The notes beneath the pieces were generated by a model, which saw only the letters and a program-made list of their open reading frames with translations, had not been told where the DNA came from and did no database searches. A stretch of 64,000 nt of DNA from Parasedimentitalea denitrificans (GTDB lineage Bacteria; Pseudomonadota; Alphaproteobacteria; Rhodobacterales; Rhodobacteraceae), in NCBI RefSeq assembly GCF_011813015.1, contig NZ_QHLQ01000001.1, forward strand, positions 62,001 to 126,000, given 5' to 3'. Positions 32,869 through 43,286 of this stretch are shown here, piece by piece. Position 1 is the first letter of the stretch. Each line of letters starts with the position of its first letter. The position numbers and the translations under genes were made by a program.

Positions 32869-33456
32869 TCAATCCTTGGCCATCACCTCGGCCATACTCC
32901 ACTCCCCACAACGTGAAAAGTGAAACGGCACTGCATTCTTCGCAGGCTTCTTTTCCCCGAATAGGTTCTGGCACAGCGCGCTGATAACGCCATAGTGGCT
33001 AACAAACAGCACAGGTTTATCTGGAAAGTCGTTTTGCCAATTGTCCACGCTCGTAGAGACCCGCTGGCAAACATCGCCCCAGGGTTCACTATCCGCCGAA
33101 AGGCTTTCCATCGTTACAAAATCTAGCACGGAGATACCGGCAGGAACTATTTCGCTGAGCAGCTGTCCCTCGAAGGCACCAAAATTGCGTTCTATCAAGT
33201 CATCATCTGTCATGACCGGAACGCCGAGACGGTCGGAAATTATTGTTGCAGTTCGATGCGCCCTAAGAAGTGGACTACTGACAATGGCCCCGACAGATTG
33301 ACCCACTAGGCTTTCAGCCGAGACCTTCGCCTGGGCAATGCCGGTTGAATTGAGCGGCTGGTCAGATCGCCCTTGCAGGCGGCCTTGTATATTCCAGTCC
33401 GTTTGCCCGTGGCGGACAAACAGGAATTCTCTTTTATTTTTCGCATCTTGTTTCAT
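32869..33456 (-). CDS. Histidine phosphatase family protein
   Basis: A 195-residue phosphoglycerate-mutase-like phosphatase. The catalytic RHG motif is FVRHGQTDWNIQGRLQGRSD with its active-site His; the second half contains ERNFGAFEGQ and VLFVSHYGVISALCQ, which hold the second catalytic His. Substrates of this group range from phosphosugars to nucleotides and cannot be told from sequence. The gene is flanked by terminators on both sides and is a single transcription unit. A palindrome caggtc-agaca-gacctg (33523-33539) lies 67 bases upstream of its start. Confidence 0.88.
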   Translation of the reverse strand: MKQDAKNKREFLFVRHGQTDWNIQGRLQGRSDQPLNSTGIAQAKVSAESLVGQSVGAIVSSPLLRAHRTATIISDRLGVPVMTDDDLIERNFGAFEGQLLSEIVPAGISVLDFVTMESLSADSEPWGDVCQRVSTSVDNWQNDFPDKPVLFVSHYGVISALCQNLFGEKKPAKNAVPFHFSRCGEWSMAEVMAKD

Positions 33457-33522
33457 TTGCCTTGTATTGCACTGCGCTCAGGTCTGTGCAAGTTGGCTGC
33501 CGGCCTGTAGTTAGTATCGGTA

Positions 33523-33539
33523 CAGGTCAGACAGACCTG
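33523..33539. promoter_or_regulatory. Short perfect palindrome in the divergent spacer
   Basis: caggtc (33523-33528) and gacctg (33534-33539) around 5 bases, between the histidine phosphatase gene (minus) and the small gene at 33687 (plus). It is a candidate operator; nothing identifies the protein. Confidence 0.35.
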
Positions 33540-33686
33540 ACTACGACCAGGCCTTAGGACTTTGTTAAAGCACGATTGCAATTGCTGCATGGCGGCAATG
33601 CTAACTTGGCCGATGTTATCCAAACCAGTCTCGCCTATCTGCTATTCCAAGCAACGACACTAGATACACCGACGCGAGAAGAACAC

Positions 33687-33860
33687 ATGTCCCAGTTTGA
33701 CACACCGAACCTGACTACCGCTGATATCCGGGCCATCGAGGCCCGCGCCCACCAGCTTCGCAGCGAAGCGATGCGCGACATGATGCGTGCCCTTGGCCGC
33801 GGCATCGCAGCGGTTCCGCACAAGGTTGTGAGCCTATTCCACCGCTCGCACCCTGCATAA
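33687..33860 (+). CDS. Small RSP_7527-type protein
   Basis: A 57-residue protein starting at ATG 33687 with agaag 7 bases upstream. The sequence MSQFDTPNLTTADIRAIEAR, followed by AHQLRSEAMRDMMRALGRGI, resembles the Rhodobacterales small protein family represented by RSP_7527. The family function is unknown. It is basic and helical, and ends RSHPA. A strong terminator follows at 33891-33923. Confidence 0.7.
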   Translation: MSQFDTPNLTTADIRAIEARAHQLRSEAMRDMMRALGRGIAAVPHKVVSLFHRSHPA

Positions 33861-33890
33861 TAGACAACCAGTTACCACTCACTTGAACAG

Positions 33891-33923
33891 AAAACGCCCC
33901 GGTCGGAACAACCGGGGCGTTTT
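33891..33923. terminator. Bidirectional terminator between the small gene and rnj
   Basis: Perfect 13-bp stem aaaacgccccggt (33891-33903) / accggggcgtttt (33911-33923), loop of 7. The A-run and T-run at the ends let it work on both strands for the convergent genes. Confidence 0.93.
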
Positions 33924-33940
33924 GCATTTTGTTAGCTTAG

Positions 33941-33959
33941 GGTGACCCAAAGGGTCACC
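33941..33959. other. Perfect hairpin containing the rnj stop codon
   Basis: ggtgaccc (33941-33948) and gggtcacc (33952-33959) enclose 3 bases. The rnj stop codon (33955-33957 on the minus strand) is part of the stem. Confidence 0.7.
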
Positions 33960-35622
33960 GCATCCGGCTGACAACCACGGTTACTTCGGGTTTTTTGCCG
34001 ATCTCGTTATTGGCAGACTGTCTGGCAACCCGACGCAGACCTTCTTCCAGTTTGTCGTCATCGCGCAGGGTCTTTTTGTTAGACCGTGTCAGGAACTGGT
34101 TCAGGTCCTTCTCCAAAGTCTCGACCAAACCATCCTTGGAGCGACCGGTCTCTGCCAGACCTTTGATATCACACCAAGGTTCACCCAGCGGTTCGTCTTC
34201 CTCGTCCAGGATAACAGTGACCACCACATGGCCGTTCAACGCCATACGGATACGGTCCCGAACGATACCGTCCATCGCGCCGACCTTGACCGAGCCATCC
34301 AGATAGGTGCGGCCAGTGTCGACGTATTCAGCGACTTCTGGCGTGTCGCCAGTCAGGTCCATCATCATGCCGTTGACGACAACTGCGCTAGCCATGCCTT
34401 TGCTGATACCAAGGCGCGAGTGTTCCCGCAGGTGGCGGTGTTCGCCATGCATCGGGATCAGCATCTTGGGCTTCACTAGATCGTGAAGAGTTTCCAGGTC
34501 CGGACGGTTGGCGTGGCCCGATACGTGATACAGGCCCGAGCTGTCATCGACGATATCCACGCCCTTTTCCGAGAGCTGGTTCATGATGCTAATCACGCCC
34601 TTCTCATTGCCCGGAATGGTCTTGGAGGAGAACAGGAACAGATCGCCCTCTTTCAACTGTAGTCCACGGTACTTGCCACGCGCCAACTGGGCCGAGGCAG
34701 CGCGGCGTTCGCCCTGACTGCCTGTAACCAGCAGCATCACGTTCTCACGCGGCATCTGGGTGGCTTCCTCGGGGCTGACAACCGATGGGAAATCCGTCAG
34801 CACACCGGTTTCAACAGAAGCCTCGATCATCCGCTGCATCGCGCGGCCCAGCAGAACAACAGATCGACCTGCCCGCTCGCCTGCTTCGGCCAGTGTCTTC
34901 ACACGTGCTACGTTCGACGCAAAGGTGGTGGCAACAACCATGCCCTTGGCATCCTGAACCAACTTGGTGATCTCGGGGCCCAGTTCCAGCTCTGATCGGC
35001 CAGGGTTCGGAGAGAACACGTTGGTACTGTCACACATCAACGCCTGTACGCCGCCTTTGCTCAGCTCAGTCCAGACCGCTGGGTCAAAAGGCTCGCCTAC
35101 AATCGGCGTTGGATCGGTTTTGAAGTCACCCGAGTGCAGAACACGGCCCGCAGGCGTATCGATGACAAGACCGCCGCTTTCGGGAACCGAGTGCGAGATA
35201 GGCACGACACCAATGCTGAAAGGGCCCAATTTGGTCACTTCCGGCCATGCAGAAACCGTGCGCACAGCCTCTTCCGGATGGCCGTGCTCTTTCATCTTGC
35301 GGCGCGCAATATTGGCGGTGAAGGCACGTGCATAGATTGGCACGTTCAGCTTGCCATACATATGCGCTACACCGCCAATGTGGTCTTCGTGGGCGTGGGT
35401 GATAAAGATGCCTTCGAGCTGACCGGCGCGCTCTTGCAGCCAGGTCATGTCAGGCATGATCAGGTCAACACCAGGGGTACTGTCCATATCCGGGAAAGCC
35501 ACGCCCAGATCCACCAGGATCAGGCGCTCTTTGCCAGGTTTGCCATAGCCATAGACATAGGCGTTCATACCAATTTCGCCTGCCCCACCGAGGGGCAGAT
35601 AGATCAATCGTTCAGTGCTCAT
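33955..35622 (-). CDS. rnj: Ribonuclease J
   Basis: Metallo-beta-lactamase/beta-CASP ribonuclease with 5'-exonuclease and endonuclease activity, involved in RNA maturation and decay. The start at ATG 35622 gives 555 residues (MSTERLIYLPLGGAGEIGMN). The zinc-binding motif is HAHEDHIGG; other metal ligands lie in HSGDFKTD and SGHA. The C-terminal domain has GAMDGIVRDRIRM and NEIGKKPEVTVVVSR, typical of RNase J. It is the last gene of the nuo-birA-coaX-rnj train, starting one base after the coaX stop. Confidence 0.95.
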   Translation of the reverse strand: MSTERLIYLPLGGAGEIGMNAYVYGYGKPGKERLILVDLGVAFPDMDSTPGVDLIMPDMTWLQERAGQLEGIFITHAHEDHIGGVAHMYGKLNVPIYARAFTANIARRKMKEHGHPEEAVRTVSAWPEVTKLGPFSIGVVPISHSVPESGGLVIDTPAGRVLHSGDFKTDPTPIVGEPFDPAVWTELSKGGVQALMCDSTNVFSPNPGRSELELGPEITKLVQDAKGMVVATTFASNVARVKTLAEAGERAGRSVVLLGRAMQRMIEASVETGVLTDFPSVVSPEEATQMPRENVMLLVTGSQGERRAASAQLARGKYRGLQLKEGDLFLFSSKTIPGNEKGVISIMNQLSEKGVDIVDDSSGLYHVSGHANRPDLETLHDLVKPKMLIPMHGEHRHLREHSRLGISKGMASAVVVNGMMMDLTGDTPEVAEYVDTGRTYLDGSVKVGAMDGIVRDRIRMALNGHVVVTVILDEEDEPLGEPWCDIKGLAETGRSKDGLVETLEKDLNQFLTRSNKKTLRDDDKLEEGLRRVARQSANNEIGKKPEVTVVVSRMR

Positions 35623-35623
35623 T

Positions 35624-36400
35624 TTAGAGACCGTTTTCCTTGTTGTATTTGTGAATGATCTGCAGACCATGCATGGTCAGATCATCCTCAAAAGCGTCAA
35701 AAAGTTGTGCTGATTGCTGGAACAAAGGCGCCAGCCCGCCTGTCGAGATGATTTTCATCGGAACGCCGTGTTCCGCTTTGATCCGCGTGCAGATCTCGCG
35801 CACCAGTCCCACATAGCCCCAGAACACGCCGGATTGCATGCAGGCTACGGTGTTGGTGCCGATAACGGCTTGCGGCTTTGAAATGTCCACATGGGGCAAT
35901 GCTGCCGCCGCTTGGTGCAGGGCCTCAAGGCTCAGGTTCACACCCGGAGCGATCACTCCACCGATATAGGCGCCATCATCAGCCACGACATCAAAAGTCG
36001 TCGCGGTGCCAAAATCCACCATGATCAGGTTGCCGCCATAGTGATCAAACCCTGCAACGGTGTTGACCAGCCTATCCGGCCCAACCGCTGTGCCCTCATC
36101 CACCCGCACATCGACGGGCAGCAAACAGTCCGGCTTACCCACCACCAGCGGGCGTGTATTGAAGTATCGGTCAGACAGAACCCGCAGATTAAACACCACA
36201 CGCGGCACTGTAGACGAGATGATCACATCAGTGATGTCCGCCTCGATCCCCTGCAACCGCATCAGTGTGCTTAGCCAGACGTAATACTGATCGGCAGTTC
36301 GCTGCCATTCAGTGGCGGTGCGCCACGTGCCGATAAAGCGCTCACCATCCCAGATGGAAAACACGGTATTGGTATTGCCGCAATCGACTGCCAAAAGCAT
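35624..36400 (-). CDS. coaX: Type III pantothenate kinase
   Basis: First enzyme of coenzyme A synthesis, ATP-dependent phosphorylation of pantothenate. The 258 residues have the CoaX ASKHA motifs LAVDCGNTNTVFSIWDG at the N-terminus, GPDRLVNTV with the catalytic Asp, and DFGTATTFDVVADDGAYIGG. The gene lies between birA (15 bases away) and rnj (1 base), so all three are co-transcribed. The birA-coaX-rnj order is common in alphaproteobacteria. Confidence 0.95.
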   Translation of the reverse strand: MLLAVDCGNTNTVFSIWDGERFIGTWRTATEWQRTADQYYVWLSTLMRLQGIEADITDVIISSTVPRVVFNLRVLSDRYFNTRPLVVGKPDCLLPVDVRVDEGTAVGPDRLVNTVAGFDHYGGNLIMVDFGTATTFDVVADDGAYIGGVIAPGVNLSLEALHQAAAALPHVDISKPQAVIGTNTVACMQSGVFWGYVGLVREICTRIKAEHGVPMKIISTGGLAPLFQQSAQLFDAFEDDLTMHGLQIIHKYNKENGL

Positions 36401-36415
36401 CGTGCCTTGCCCTTC

Positions 36416-37165
36416 CTAGAAATAGATATCCGCTGCAGGGATGCTGACGCGGCCTTTGGCGGTGTTTAGAACAAGGTTGCCCTCGCCGTCCACCGTTTCA
36501 AACGTCCCTGTGGTTTCCGAGGAACCAGTGCGAGCGGTGATGACCTCTCCTAACTTGGCAGCCTTGTCTAGCCAAGCGGTTCTGATCACTTCAAACCCAT
36601 ATGTCACAAACTGTTGTTCATAATGGGCATAGGCCGCCGCCAGCTCTCCCAGAAACTCTTCGGGCGTTACCGCAGCCCCAGCTTCAGACAACAATGATAC
36701 AGGTCGAACAGCGCGCTCTTCCAATTGCTCCACCGGCGGCACTTCGCTCAGGTTCACCCCGATACCAATGAACAGATGCGTGACACCTCCACCAGAGCCT
36801 GCACTTTCGAGCAGAATTCCGGCCAATTTACCACCATTGAGCAAAACATCGTTGGGCCACTTAAGGGAAAAGCCAGCAGCACGCCCCGTTACTGCAACAC
36901 AGGCATCAAACAGAGCCAGCGAAGCAACAAAGCTTCGCAAAGCCGCCTGCGCTGGAGGTCCTTCAGGACGCAGTACCAAGGTGCAGGCCAAGTTCCCTTT
37001 GGGATTGGCCCAGGACCGCCCTCTGCGGCCGCGTGCGGCGGTCTGGTGGTGGGCAAGGATCCATTCAGGACCGGCAAGTGAGGGTGCAATCCTCGCAGCC
37101 TCATTCAAGGTGCTATCCACCTCGGTCAGGATCCGTCGCCCATATCCATCTGGCCACTGCCGCAT
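36416..37165 (-). CDS. birA: Biotin--[acetyl-CoA-carboxylase] ligase
   Basis: Enzyme that attaches biotin to carboxylase carrier domains. The 249-residue product has the ligase core: HHQTAARGRRGRSW (biotin-binding GRGRRGR-type loop), LKWPNDVLLNGGKLAGILLE and the GIGVNLSEVP motif. It lacks the N-terminal DNA-binding domain of E. coli BirA and is therefore a monofunctional ligase. LiuD encoded at 56566-58506 is one expected substrate. The terminator-like hairpin at 37225-37246 lies between nuoN and this gene. Confidence 0.94.
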   Translation of the reverse strand: MRQWPDGYGRRILTEVDSTLNEAARIAPSLAGPEWILAHHQTAARGRRGRSWANPKGNLACTLVLRPEGPPAQAALRSFVASLALFDACVAVTGRAAGFSLKWPNDVLLNGGKLAGILLESAGSGGGVTHLFIGIGVNLSEVPPVEQLEERAVRPVSLLSEAGAAVTPEEFLGELAAAYAHYEQQFVTYGFEVIRTAWLDKAAKLGEVITARTGSSETTGTFETVDGEGNLVLNTAKGRVSIPAADIYF

Positions 37166-37224
37166 GTCACCCTCATCTTCTTCTTGTTTTAAATACCTTC
37201 GCCGAAGGCATCCTCAAAAACAGC

Positions 37225-37246
37225 GACGCGCCCCAAGGGGCGCGTC
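37225..37246 (-). terminator. Strong hairpin with T-run between nuoN and birA (minus strand)
   Basis: On the minus strand gacgcgcccc and ggggcgcgtc form a perfect 10-bp stem with a 2-base loop, then gctgttttt. It could terminate or attenuate nuo transcription before birA-coaX-rnj. Confidence 0.8.
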
Positions 37247-37277
37247 TCATTTGTCATACTCTGTATCGAACTGTCGC

Positions 37278-38717
37278 CTAGTTGACCAGCATGGCCGCTG
37301 CAGCAGCCGCAGCACCTTCGACGCCAAACATATTGACGATCCCCAGAACCATCACCGCAGCAGATGCCATCAGGAAGCCCCACAGAACAGGCGATGAATT
37401 CCGATCCATCTCTTCACCCTCCTCGCCAAAGTACATGTAGTACACGATACGAAGATAATAGAAGGCACCAATAACCGAGGCTACAACACCGGCAATCGCC
37501 AGCCAGGCCAGTCCCGCGTCATAGGCGGCACGCAGAACATAGAACTTACCAAAGAAGCCGAGCATCGGCGGCACACCTGCCAGCGAGAACAGCAGCACCA
37601 GCATCGCCAGCGCCTTGCCCGGCTCACGGCGCGAGTACAGGTTCAGGGCGTTGATGTCAGTTACCGGCTTACCGTCTTTTTCCATCATCAGGATAAAGGC
37701 AAAGGTACCGATGTTCATGGTGACATAGATCGCCATGTAAATCAGCATCGCCTGCACGCCAAACACGGTACCCGAAGCCAGCCCCATCAGAGCAAAGCCC
37801 ATGTGCGCAATCGATGAGTAAGCCATCAGACGTTTAATGTTGGTCTGGCCAATCGCCGCCACCGCGCCCAGGAACATCGACGCAACAGACAACATCGCGA
37901 CAACCTGGCTCCAGTCCGAAACCGCGTTGCCGAATGCGTCGTGCATGACACGGGCAAACAGACCCATCGCAGCCATCTTGGGGGCCGAAGCAAAGAACGC
38001 GGTCACCGGTGTAGGTGCGCCTTCATATACATCTGGTGTCCACATGTGGAACGGTACAGCAGAAACCTTGAACGCCATGCCCGAGATCAGGAACACGATA
38101 CCAAACAACAGACCAATCGACACTTCGCCGTGTTGCGCAACCTGAATGATGCCTTCGAACTTGGTGGTGCCAGCAAAGCCGTAGACCAGCGACGCGCCGT
38201 ACAGCAGCAGGCCCGACGACAGCGCCCCCAGCACAAAGTACTTCAGGCCAGCTTCGGTAGACTTCACACTGTCGCGACGCATGGATGCAACGACGTACAG
38301 CGCCAGCGACTGCAGCTCTAGCCCCATGTACAGCGACATCAGGTCACCAGCAGAGACCATCATCATCATGCCAACAACGCTCAGCGAAACCAGCAGTGGG
38401 TATTCAAACTTCAGCATGCCGCGTTGCGCCATGTAGTCCTGCCCCATCACCAACACTGCTGCGGCTGACAGCAGGATGGTGACTTTGGCAAAACGGGCAA
38501 AACCGTCATCGACGAACATGCCGCCAAAGGCAACATTGGTGCCGCTACCGCTACCGGCAATCCACAGCGCCAGTACAGCCATCAGGCCACTGGTGGTCCA
38601 GATTAACAGCGGCCCCAGTTTGTCCTTGGTGGAGTACACAGCAAGGAGCAGTGCCAGCATGGCGTAAACAGCCAGGATCATTTCTGGCAGGATTACGTTG
38701 AGATCAGCTTGGATCAT
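37278..38717 (-). CDS. nuoN: NADH dehydrogenase (quinone) subunit N
   Basis: Antiporter-like membrane subunit of respiratory complex I, one of three proton-pumping subunits. The 479 residues contain about 14 membrane helices; the family segments [20 protein letters not shown] (with the functional Lys), [18 protein letters not shown] and [13 protein letters not shown] are clear. It is the last nuo subunit gene, starting 14 bases after nuoM, and is followed by the hairpin at 37225-37246. Confidence 0.96.
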   Translation of the reverse strand: MIQADLNVILPEMILAVYAMLALLLAVYSTKDKLGPLLIWTTSGLMAVLALWIAGSGSGTNVAFGGMFVDDGFARFAKVTILLSAAAVLVMGQDYMAQRGMLKFEYPLLVSLSVVGMMMMVSAGDLMSLYMGLELQSLALYVVASMRRDSVKSTEAGLKYFVLGALSSGLLLYGASLVYGFAGTTKFEGIIQVAQHGEVSIGLLFGIVFLISGMAFKVSAVPFHMWTPDVYEGAPTPVTAFFASAPKMAAMGLFARVMHDAFGNAVSDWSQVVAMLSVASMFLGAVAAIGQTNIKRLMAYSSIAHMGFALMGLASGTVFGVQAMLIYMAIYVTMNIGTFAFILMMEKDGKPVTDINALNLYSRREPGKALAMLVLLFSLAGVPPMLGFFGKFYVLRAAYDAGLAWLAIAGVVASVIGAFYYLRIVYYMYFGEEGEEMDRNSSPVLWGFLMASAAVMVLGIVNMFGVEGAAAAAAAMLVN

Positions 38718-38731
38718 CTACCTGGGCCCCC

Positions 38732-40279
38732 TTAGTGCGACGCAGTCTGGGACGTTGCGGACAGATCCGCAGCGGCCAGAGAATGATTGAAATTGTCTAC
38801 CAGTGCGGCAGTTGAAGGCCCGATGATGTCTGTCACAACGGCTGGGTAAACCCCCAACAGAATGGTCATCACCACCAGCGGAGCAAAGATCACACGCTCG
38901 CGCATGGACATGTCAGACATGGTCTTCAGACCTGCTTTGATCATGTCGCCAAACACCACGCGGCGGTACAGCCACAGGGCATAACAGGCCGAGAAGATGA
39001 CACCGGATGTCGCAACTGCAGCAACCCAAGTGTTCACTTGGAAGGCACCCATCAGCGTCAGGAATTCTCCGACAAAGCCAGATGTACCTGGCAGACCAAC
39101 GTTACCCATGGTGAAGAACATGAACACCAGAGCGTAGGCAGGCATCCGTACGACCAAGCCGCCATAAGCGCTGATTTCGCGAGTGTGCATACGGTCGTAG
39201 ATCACGCCGACAATCAGGAACAACGCGGCCGAGATAAAGCCGTGGCTAAGCATCTGAAAGATCGCACCGTCGATACCCTGCTGGTTTGCAGCAAAGATAC
39301 CCATGGTCACAAAACCCATGTGCGCGACAGATGAATAGGCGATCAGCTTTTTCATGTCGTCCTGCACCAGCGCCACCAGCGAGGTGTAAACGATGGCGAT
39401 TGCCGACATCCACAGAACCATATCAGCCATCACGTGTGATCCGACAGGGAACATTGGCAAGCTGAACCGCAGGAAGCCGTAGCCGCCCATTTTCAACAGG
39501 ATTGCCGCCAGAACAACTGAACCAGCAGTTGGCGCCTGAACGTGTGCGTCAGGCAACCAGGTGTGTACTGGCCACATTGGCATCTTCACTGCAAACGAGG
39601 CAAAGAAGGCCAGGAACATCAGGGTCTGCATACCGCCGACGACGTGAATGCCCAGAACATCAAAGCTGTTCGACGCAAATGTGTGGGTCATCAATGCTTC
39701 GATATCGGTGGTTCCGGCATCAGAGAACATCGCAACCATCGCAACCAGCATCAGCACAGAGCCAAGCAGCGTATAAAGGAAGAACTTGAAGGATGCGTAG
39801 ATCCGTTCCTTGCCGCCCCAGATACCAATGATCAGGAACATCGGGATCAGGCCTGCTTCGAAGAACAGGTAGAACAGCACCAGATCCAGCGCCATGAAGA
39901 CGCCCAGCATCAGGGTTTCCAACAGCAGGAATGCAATCATGTATTCCTTGACCCGTTTGTCGATACCCCAGCTGGCCAGAATGGTCAGCGGCATCACAAA
40001 TGTGGTCAGCATCACAAACAGAACCGAAATTCCGTCGACGCCCATTTTGTATTTCAAGCCCAGCAGCCAGTCTGTCTCTTCGACGAACTGAAAGCCTGTG
40101 TTGGCTGGATCAAACTCAAAGTAGATCCCCAAGCTAACCAAGAAGGTGATCGAGGTGGCAAACAAAGCAACATATTTGGAGTTGCGCTGTGCCGCCTCAT
40201 CCTCGCCCCGCAGGAACAGCGCCATGATGGCCGCTGCCAATGCAGGGATAAAGGTGACAATAGACAGTATGTTGTCCAT
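38732..40279 (-). CDS. nuoM: NADH dehydrogenase (quinone) subunit M
   Basis: Antiporter-like membrane subunit of complex I, 515 residues, about 14 helices. [20 protein letters not shown] is the canonical NuoM motif with key Lys/His residues, followed by [20 protein letters not shown] and the [18 protein letters not shown] segment. The N-terminal [13 protein letters not shown] stretch is also typical. It overlaps nuoL by one base (TGATG). Confidence 0.97.
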   Translation of the reverse strand: MDNILSIVTFIPALAAAIMALFLRGEDEAAQRNSKYVALFATSITFLVSLGIYFEFDPANTGFQFVEETDWLLGLKYKMGVDGISVLFVMLTTFVMPLTILASWGIDKRVKEYMIAFLLLETLMLGVFMALDLVLFYLFFEAGLIPMFLIIGIWGGKERIYASFKFFLYTLLGSVLMLVAMVAMFSDAGTTDIEALMTHTFASNSFDVLGIHVVGGMQTLMFLAFFASFAVKMPMWPVHTWLPDAHVQAPTAGSVVLAAILLKMGGYGFLRFSLPMFPVGSHVMADMVLWMSAIAIVYTSLVALVQDDMKKLIAYSSVAHMGFVTMGIFAANQQGIDGAIFQMLSHGFISAALFLIVGVIYDRMHTREISAYGGLVVRMPAYALVFMFFTMGNVGLPGTSGFVGEFLTLMGAFQVNTWVAAVATSGVIFSACYALWLYRRVVFGDMIKAGLKTMSDMSMRERVIFAPLVVMTILLGVYPAVVTDIIGPSTAALVDNFNHSLAAADLSATSQTASH

Positions 40280-42369
40280 CAGTGGGCTCCTCCGCCGATC
40301 GACATCCAGGTGACTAGGGCGACAATTCCCAGCACCATCCAGAAGGCATAAGTAAAGATGAAACCCGTTTGTGCGCGTCCGGCCAGACGGGTGAAGAAGG
40401 GAACGATGCCCATGGCAACGCCGTTCAGGAAGCCGTCGATGGTATCACCATCGCCACGTTTCCACAGGAACCGGCCAAGTGCCAACGCAGGCTTAACAAA
40501 GATCGCGTTGTACAGTTCGTCAAAGTACCACTTGTTCTTGAAGAACAGATACAGAGGCTTTTGTGCTGTGGCCAAGCGACCTGGCAGCGACGGGTTGATG
40601 ATGTAGAACCAAATCGCCATCAGCAGACCGCCCAGCATCGCGATGAATGGAGAGACCTTCACCCATTTCGGAGCCGCATGTGCGTCATCCAGAACGGTGT
40701 TGTCTTTACCAAAGTAGATGCCGCCCTCGCCCGGCTTGCCAGCAAACACATAGTGGTGCTCGCCAGAGGCGTCTGCAGCAACTTCACCGTGACCAGTGTC
40801 TTCGCCATGTCCGTCTGTTTCGCCGTGGGCCGAAGCTTCGGCAACAGGGATACCATAGAACTTGCCGACCTGATCAGCGTGTCCAAAGAACGATCCGTAC
40901 CACAGCATGCCTGCCAGAACCGCACCAACGGACAGAACGCCGAGTGGGATCAGCATGGTGATCGGGCTTTCATGTGCATGATCATGGGTGTGCTTGTCGC
41001 CACGTGCCTTACCAAAGAAGGTCAGGAACATCAGGCGCCATGAGTAGAACGAGGTCATCGCAGCCGCAATTACCAGCAGCCAGAAACCATACCCGGAACC
41101 ACCTGCATAGGCGCTCTCGATAATCGCATCCTTAGACAAGAAGCCAGCGAAACCGATGTGTGTCAGCGGGATACCAACGCCAGTGATCGCCAGAGTACCG
41201 ATCATCATCGACCAATAGGTGAATGGGATCTTTTTGCGCAGGCCACCGTATTCGGTCATTTCCTGCTCGTGGTGCATCGCGTTGATGACGGAACCAGCAC
41301 CAAGGAACAACAACGCCTTAAAGAACGCGTGTGTCAGCAGGTGGAACATCGCAGCAGAGTACATGCCAACACCGGCAGCAACGAACATATAGCCCAGCTG
41401 CGAACAGGTTGAATACGCAATGACGCGTTTGATGTCGGTCTGAACCAGCCCCACAGTCGCCGCGAAAAAGGCTGTCGAAGCACCAACTACAGTTACAAAG
41501 GCCATTGCTTCCGGAGCGAACTCCATCAGTGGCGACATACGGCAGACCAGGAATACACCGGCAGTAACCATGGTCGCCGCGTGGATCAGAGCAGACACAG
41601 GTGTCGGACCTTCCATCGCATCAGGCAGCCAGGTGTGCAGGAACAGTTGAGCAGATTTGCCCATCGCACCTACGAACAGCAGGAAGGCCAGCAGGTTTGC
41701 CGCGTTCCATTCAGTCCACAGGAAGGTCAGCTGCATTTCAGCCAGTTTTGGCGCAGCGGCAAACACATCGTTGAAGTTGATGCTGTCAGTCAGGAAGAAC
41801 AGACCAAAGATACCCAGCGCGAAGCCAAAGTCACCAACCCGGTTGACGACAAACGCCTTGATCGCGGCGGCGTTGGCTGTTGGCTTGCGGTAGTAGAAAC
41901 CGATCAACAGGTACGAGGCAACGCCCACGCCTTCCCAGCCAAAGAACATCTGAACGAGGTTGTCGGATGTTACCAGCATCAGCATGGCGAAGGTAAAGAA
42001 CGACAGGTAAGCAAAGAAGCGCGGCTTGTAGCTTTCGCCTTCTTTCCACTGAGGGTCTTTGTCCATGTAGCCAAACGAGTACAGGTGAACCAGCGAGGAC
42101 ACAGTGGTGATCACGATCAGCATGATAGTGGTCAGACGGTCCAGACGGATGCCCCAGGATGTCGACAGCGAGCCGCTTTCGATCCAGCGCAACACTTCGA
42201 TGTGCTGAGTATCACCATCAAAGGTCAGGAATGAAATCCACGACAGGAATGCCGACAGAAACAGCAAGCCAGTTGCTGTCCACAGAGCGGCTTTCTCGCC
42301 GATGTATTTGTACCCGAACCCGCAGAGGATAGACCCAACGAGTGGGGCAAAGAGGAGAATGGTTTCCAT
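40279..42369 (-). CDS. nuoL: NADH dehydrogenase (quinone) subunit L
   Basis: Largest antiporter-like subunit of complex I, 696 residues, carrying the long lateral helix. The motif [20 protein letters not shown] and [20 protein letters not shown] stretch are diagnostic. Residues about 510-560 form a His/Gly-rich loop with repeated HG pairs ([20 protein letters not shown]), unlike E. coli NuoL. Such a loop could bind metal, though I only see composition. Ends with the [11 protein letters not shown] tail. Confidence 0.97.
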   Translation of the reverse strand: METILLFAPLVGSILCGFGYKYIGEKAALWTATGLLFLSAFLSWISFLTFDGDTQHIEVLRWIESGSLSTSWGIRLDRLTTIMLIVITTVSSLVHLYSFGYMDKDPQWKEGESYKPRFFAYLSFFTFAMLMLVTSDNLVQMFFGWEGVGVASYLLIGFYYRKPTANAAAIKAFVVNRVGDFGFALGIFGLFFLTDSINFNDVFAAAPKLAEMQLTFLWTEWNAANLLAFLLFVGAMGKSAQLFLHTWLPDAMEGPTPVSALIHAATMVTAGVFLVCRMSPLMEFAPEAMAFVTVVGASTAFFAATVGLVQTDIKRVIAYSTCSQLGYMFVAAGVGMYSAAMFHLLTHAFFKALLFLGAGSVINAMHHEQEMTEYGGLRKKIPFTYWSMMIGTLAITGVGIPLTHIGFAGFLSKDAIIESAYAGGSGYGFWLLVIAAAMTSFYSWRLMFLTFFGKARGDKHTHDHAHESPITMLIPLGVLSVGAVLAGMLWYGSFFGHADQVGKFYGIPVAEASAHGETDGHGEDTGHGEVAADASGEHHYVFAGKPGEGGIYFGKDNTVLDDAHAAPKWVKVSPFIAMLGGLLMAIWFYIINPSLPGRLATAQKPLYLFFKNKWYFDELYNAIFVKPALALGRFLWKRGDGDTIDGFLNGVAMGIVPFFTRLAGRAQTGFIFTYAFWMVLGIVALVTWMSIGGGAH

Positions 42370-42375
42370 GATGCC

Positions 42376-42681
42376 TTAGCCCTTCATCACGCTGATGTCT
42401 TCGACATCGATTGTTCCACGGTTGCGGAAGAAGCAAACCAGGATCGCCAGACCAATAGACGCCTCGGCGGCGGCAACGGTCAGCACGAACAGGGTAAACA
42501 CCTGCCCCACCAGATCGCCCAGGAAGCTAGAGAACGCCACGAGGTTGATGTTCACTGCCAGCAGCATCAATTCGATGCTCATCAACAGAGTGATCACGTT
42601 CTTACGGTTCAAGAAGAGCCCGAAGATGCCGATGACGAACATGGTCGCCGCGACGGTTAGATAATGTTCAAGACCAATCAT
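42376..42681 (-). CDS. nuoK: NADH dehydrogenase (quinone) subunit K
   Basis: Small membrane subunit of complex I, 101 residues, three helices. The conserved glutamates are visible in [20 protein letters not shown] and [20 protein letters not shown], both needed for proton coupling in the family. It lies between nuoJ (2-base gap) and nuoL (6-base gap). Confidence 0.97.
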   Translation of the reverse strand: MIGLEHYLTVAATMFVIGIFGLFLNRKNVITLLMSIELMLLAVNINLVAFSSFLGDLVGQVFTLFVLTVAAAEASIGLAILVCFFRNRGTIDVEDISVMKG

Positions 42682-42683
42682 TC

Positions 42684-43286
42684 TTACAGCCCCTGCCCCG
42701 GTTTCACGTCTTTCAGCTCCATTGCCTCGGCCGGATCGCGGAACATCTGGGACAGGATATCCTGACGCTTGACGTCCTTGCGATGGCGCAGGGTCAGCAC
42801 GATTGCACCGATCATAGCGACCAGCAGGATCAAACCCGCCAGTTGGAACAGAAGGAAGTATTGATCATAAAGGATAAGGCCCAAGGCCTCGGTGTTGTGG
42901 TGTTCCGCAGTAATCGGATTGGCCAGCAGTTCAGAAGCGGCGTGCGCGCTGTCCCAGGCACCGTAGGCCATAACCAGCTGCATCAGAATGACCAGACCAA
43001 TCAGCAATGCTAGTGGCATGAACTTGGCCATCTCGGCCTTTAGCTCGGCGAAATCAACGTCCAGCATCATCACCACAAACAGGAACAGCACCATGACTGC
43101 GCCCACGTAGACGATCACCAGCAACATGGCGACAAACTCGGCGCCCAGCAGAACAAACAACCCCGCCGATGACAAAAATGCCAAGATCAACCACAGCACC
43201 GAATGCACCGGTTGGCGGCTGATCACAGTGAACAGCCCGCCGGTGATGGCGCTTATGGCGAAGAGGTAAAAGGCAAACACGCTCAT
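42684..43286 (-). CDS. nuoJ: NADH dehydrogenase (quinone) subunit J
   Basis: Membrane subunit of complex I, 200 residues, five helices. The conserved Tyr-Val-Gly segment [20 protein letters not shown] is the family signature (pi-bulge helix). The C-terminal tail [16 protein letters not shown] is typical of alphaproteobacteria. The start overlaps the stop of the carboxymuconolactone-decarboxylase-like gene by 4 bases (ATGA). Confidence 0.96.
   Translation of the reverse strand: MSVFAFYLFAISAITGGLFTVISRQPVHSVLWLILAFLSSAGLFVLLGAEFVAMLLVIVYVGAVMVLFLFVVMMLDVDFAELKAEMAKFMPLALLIGLVILMQLVMAYGAWDSAHAASELLANPITAEHHNTEALGLILYDQYFLLFQLAGLILLVAMIGAIVLTLRHRKDVKRQDILSQMFRDPAEAMELKDVKPGQGL

Noticed and set aside
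39542..40351. Long antisense frames within nuoM, nuoL and nuoD (for example here, 41581-42234 and 52039-52917)
   Set aside because: Codon structure of the sense genes leaves the opposite frame open; composition is His/Gln/Arg-rich and no motifs are present.
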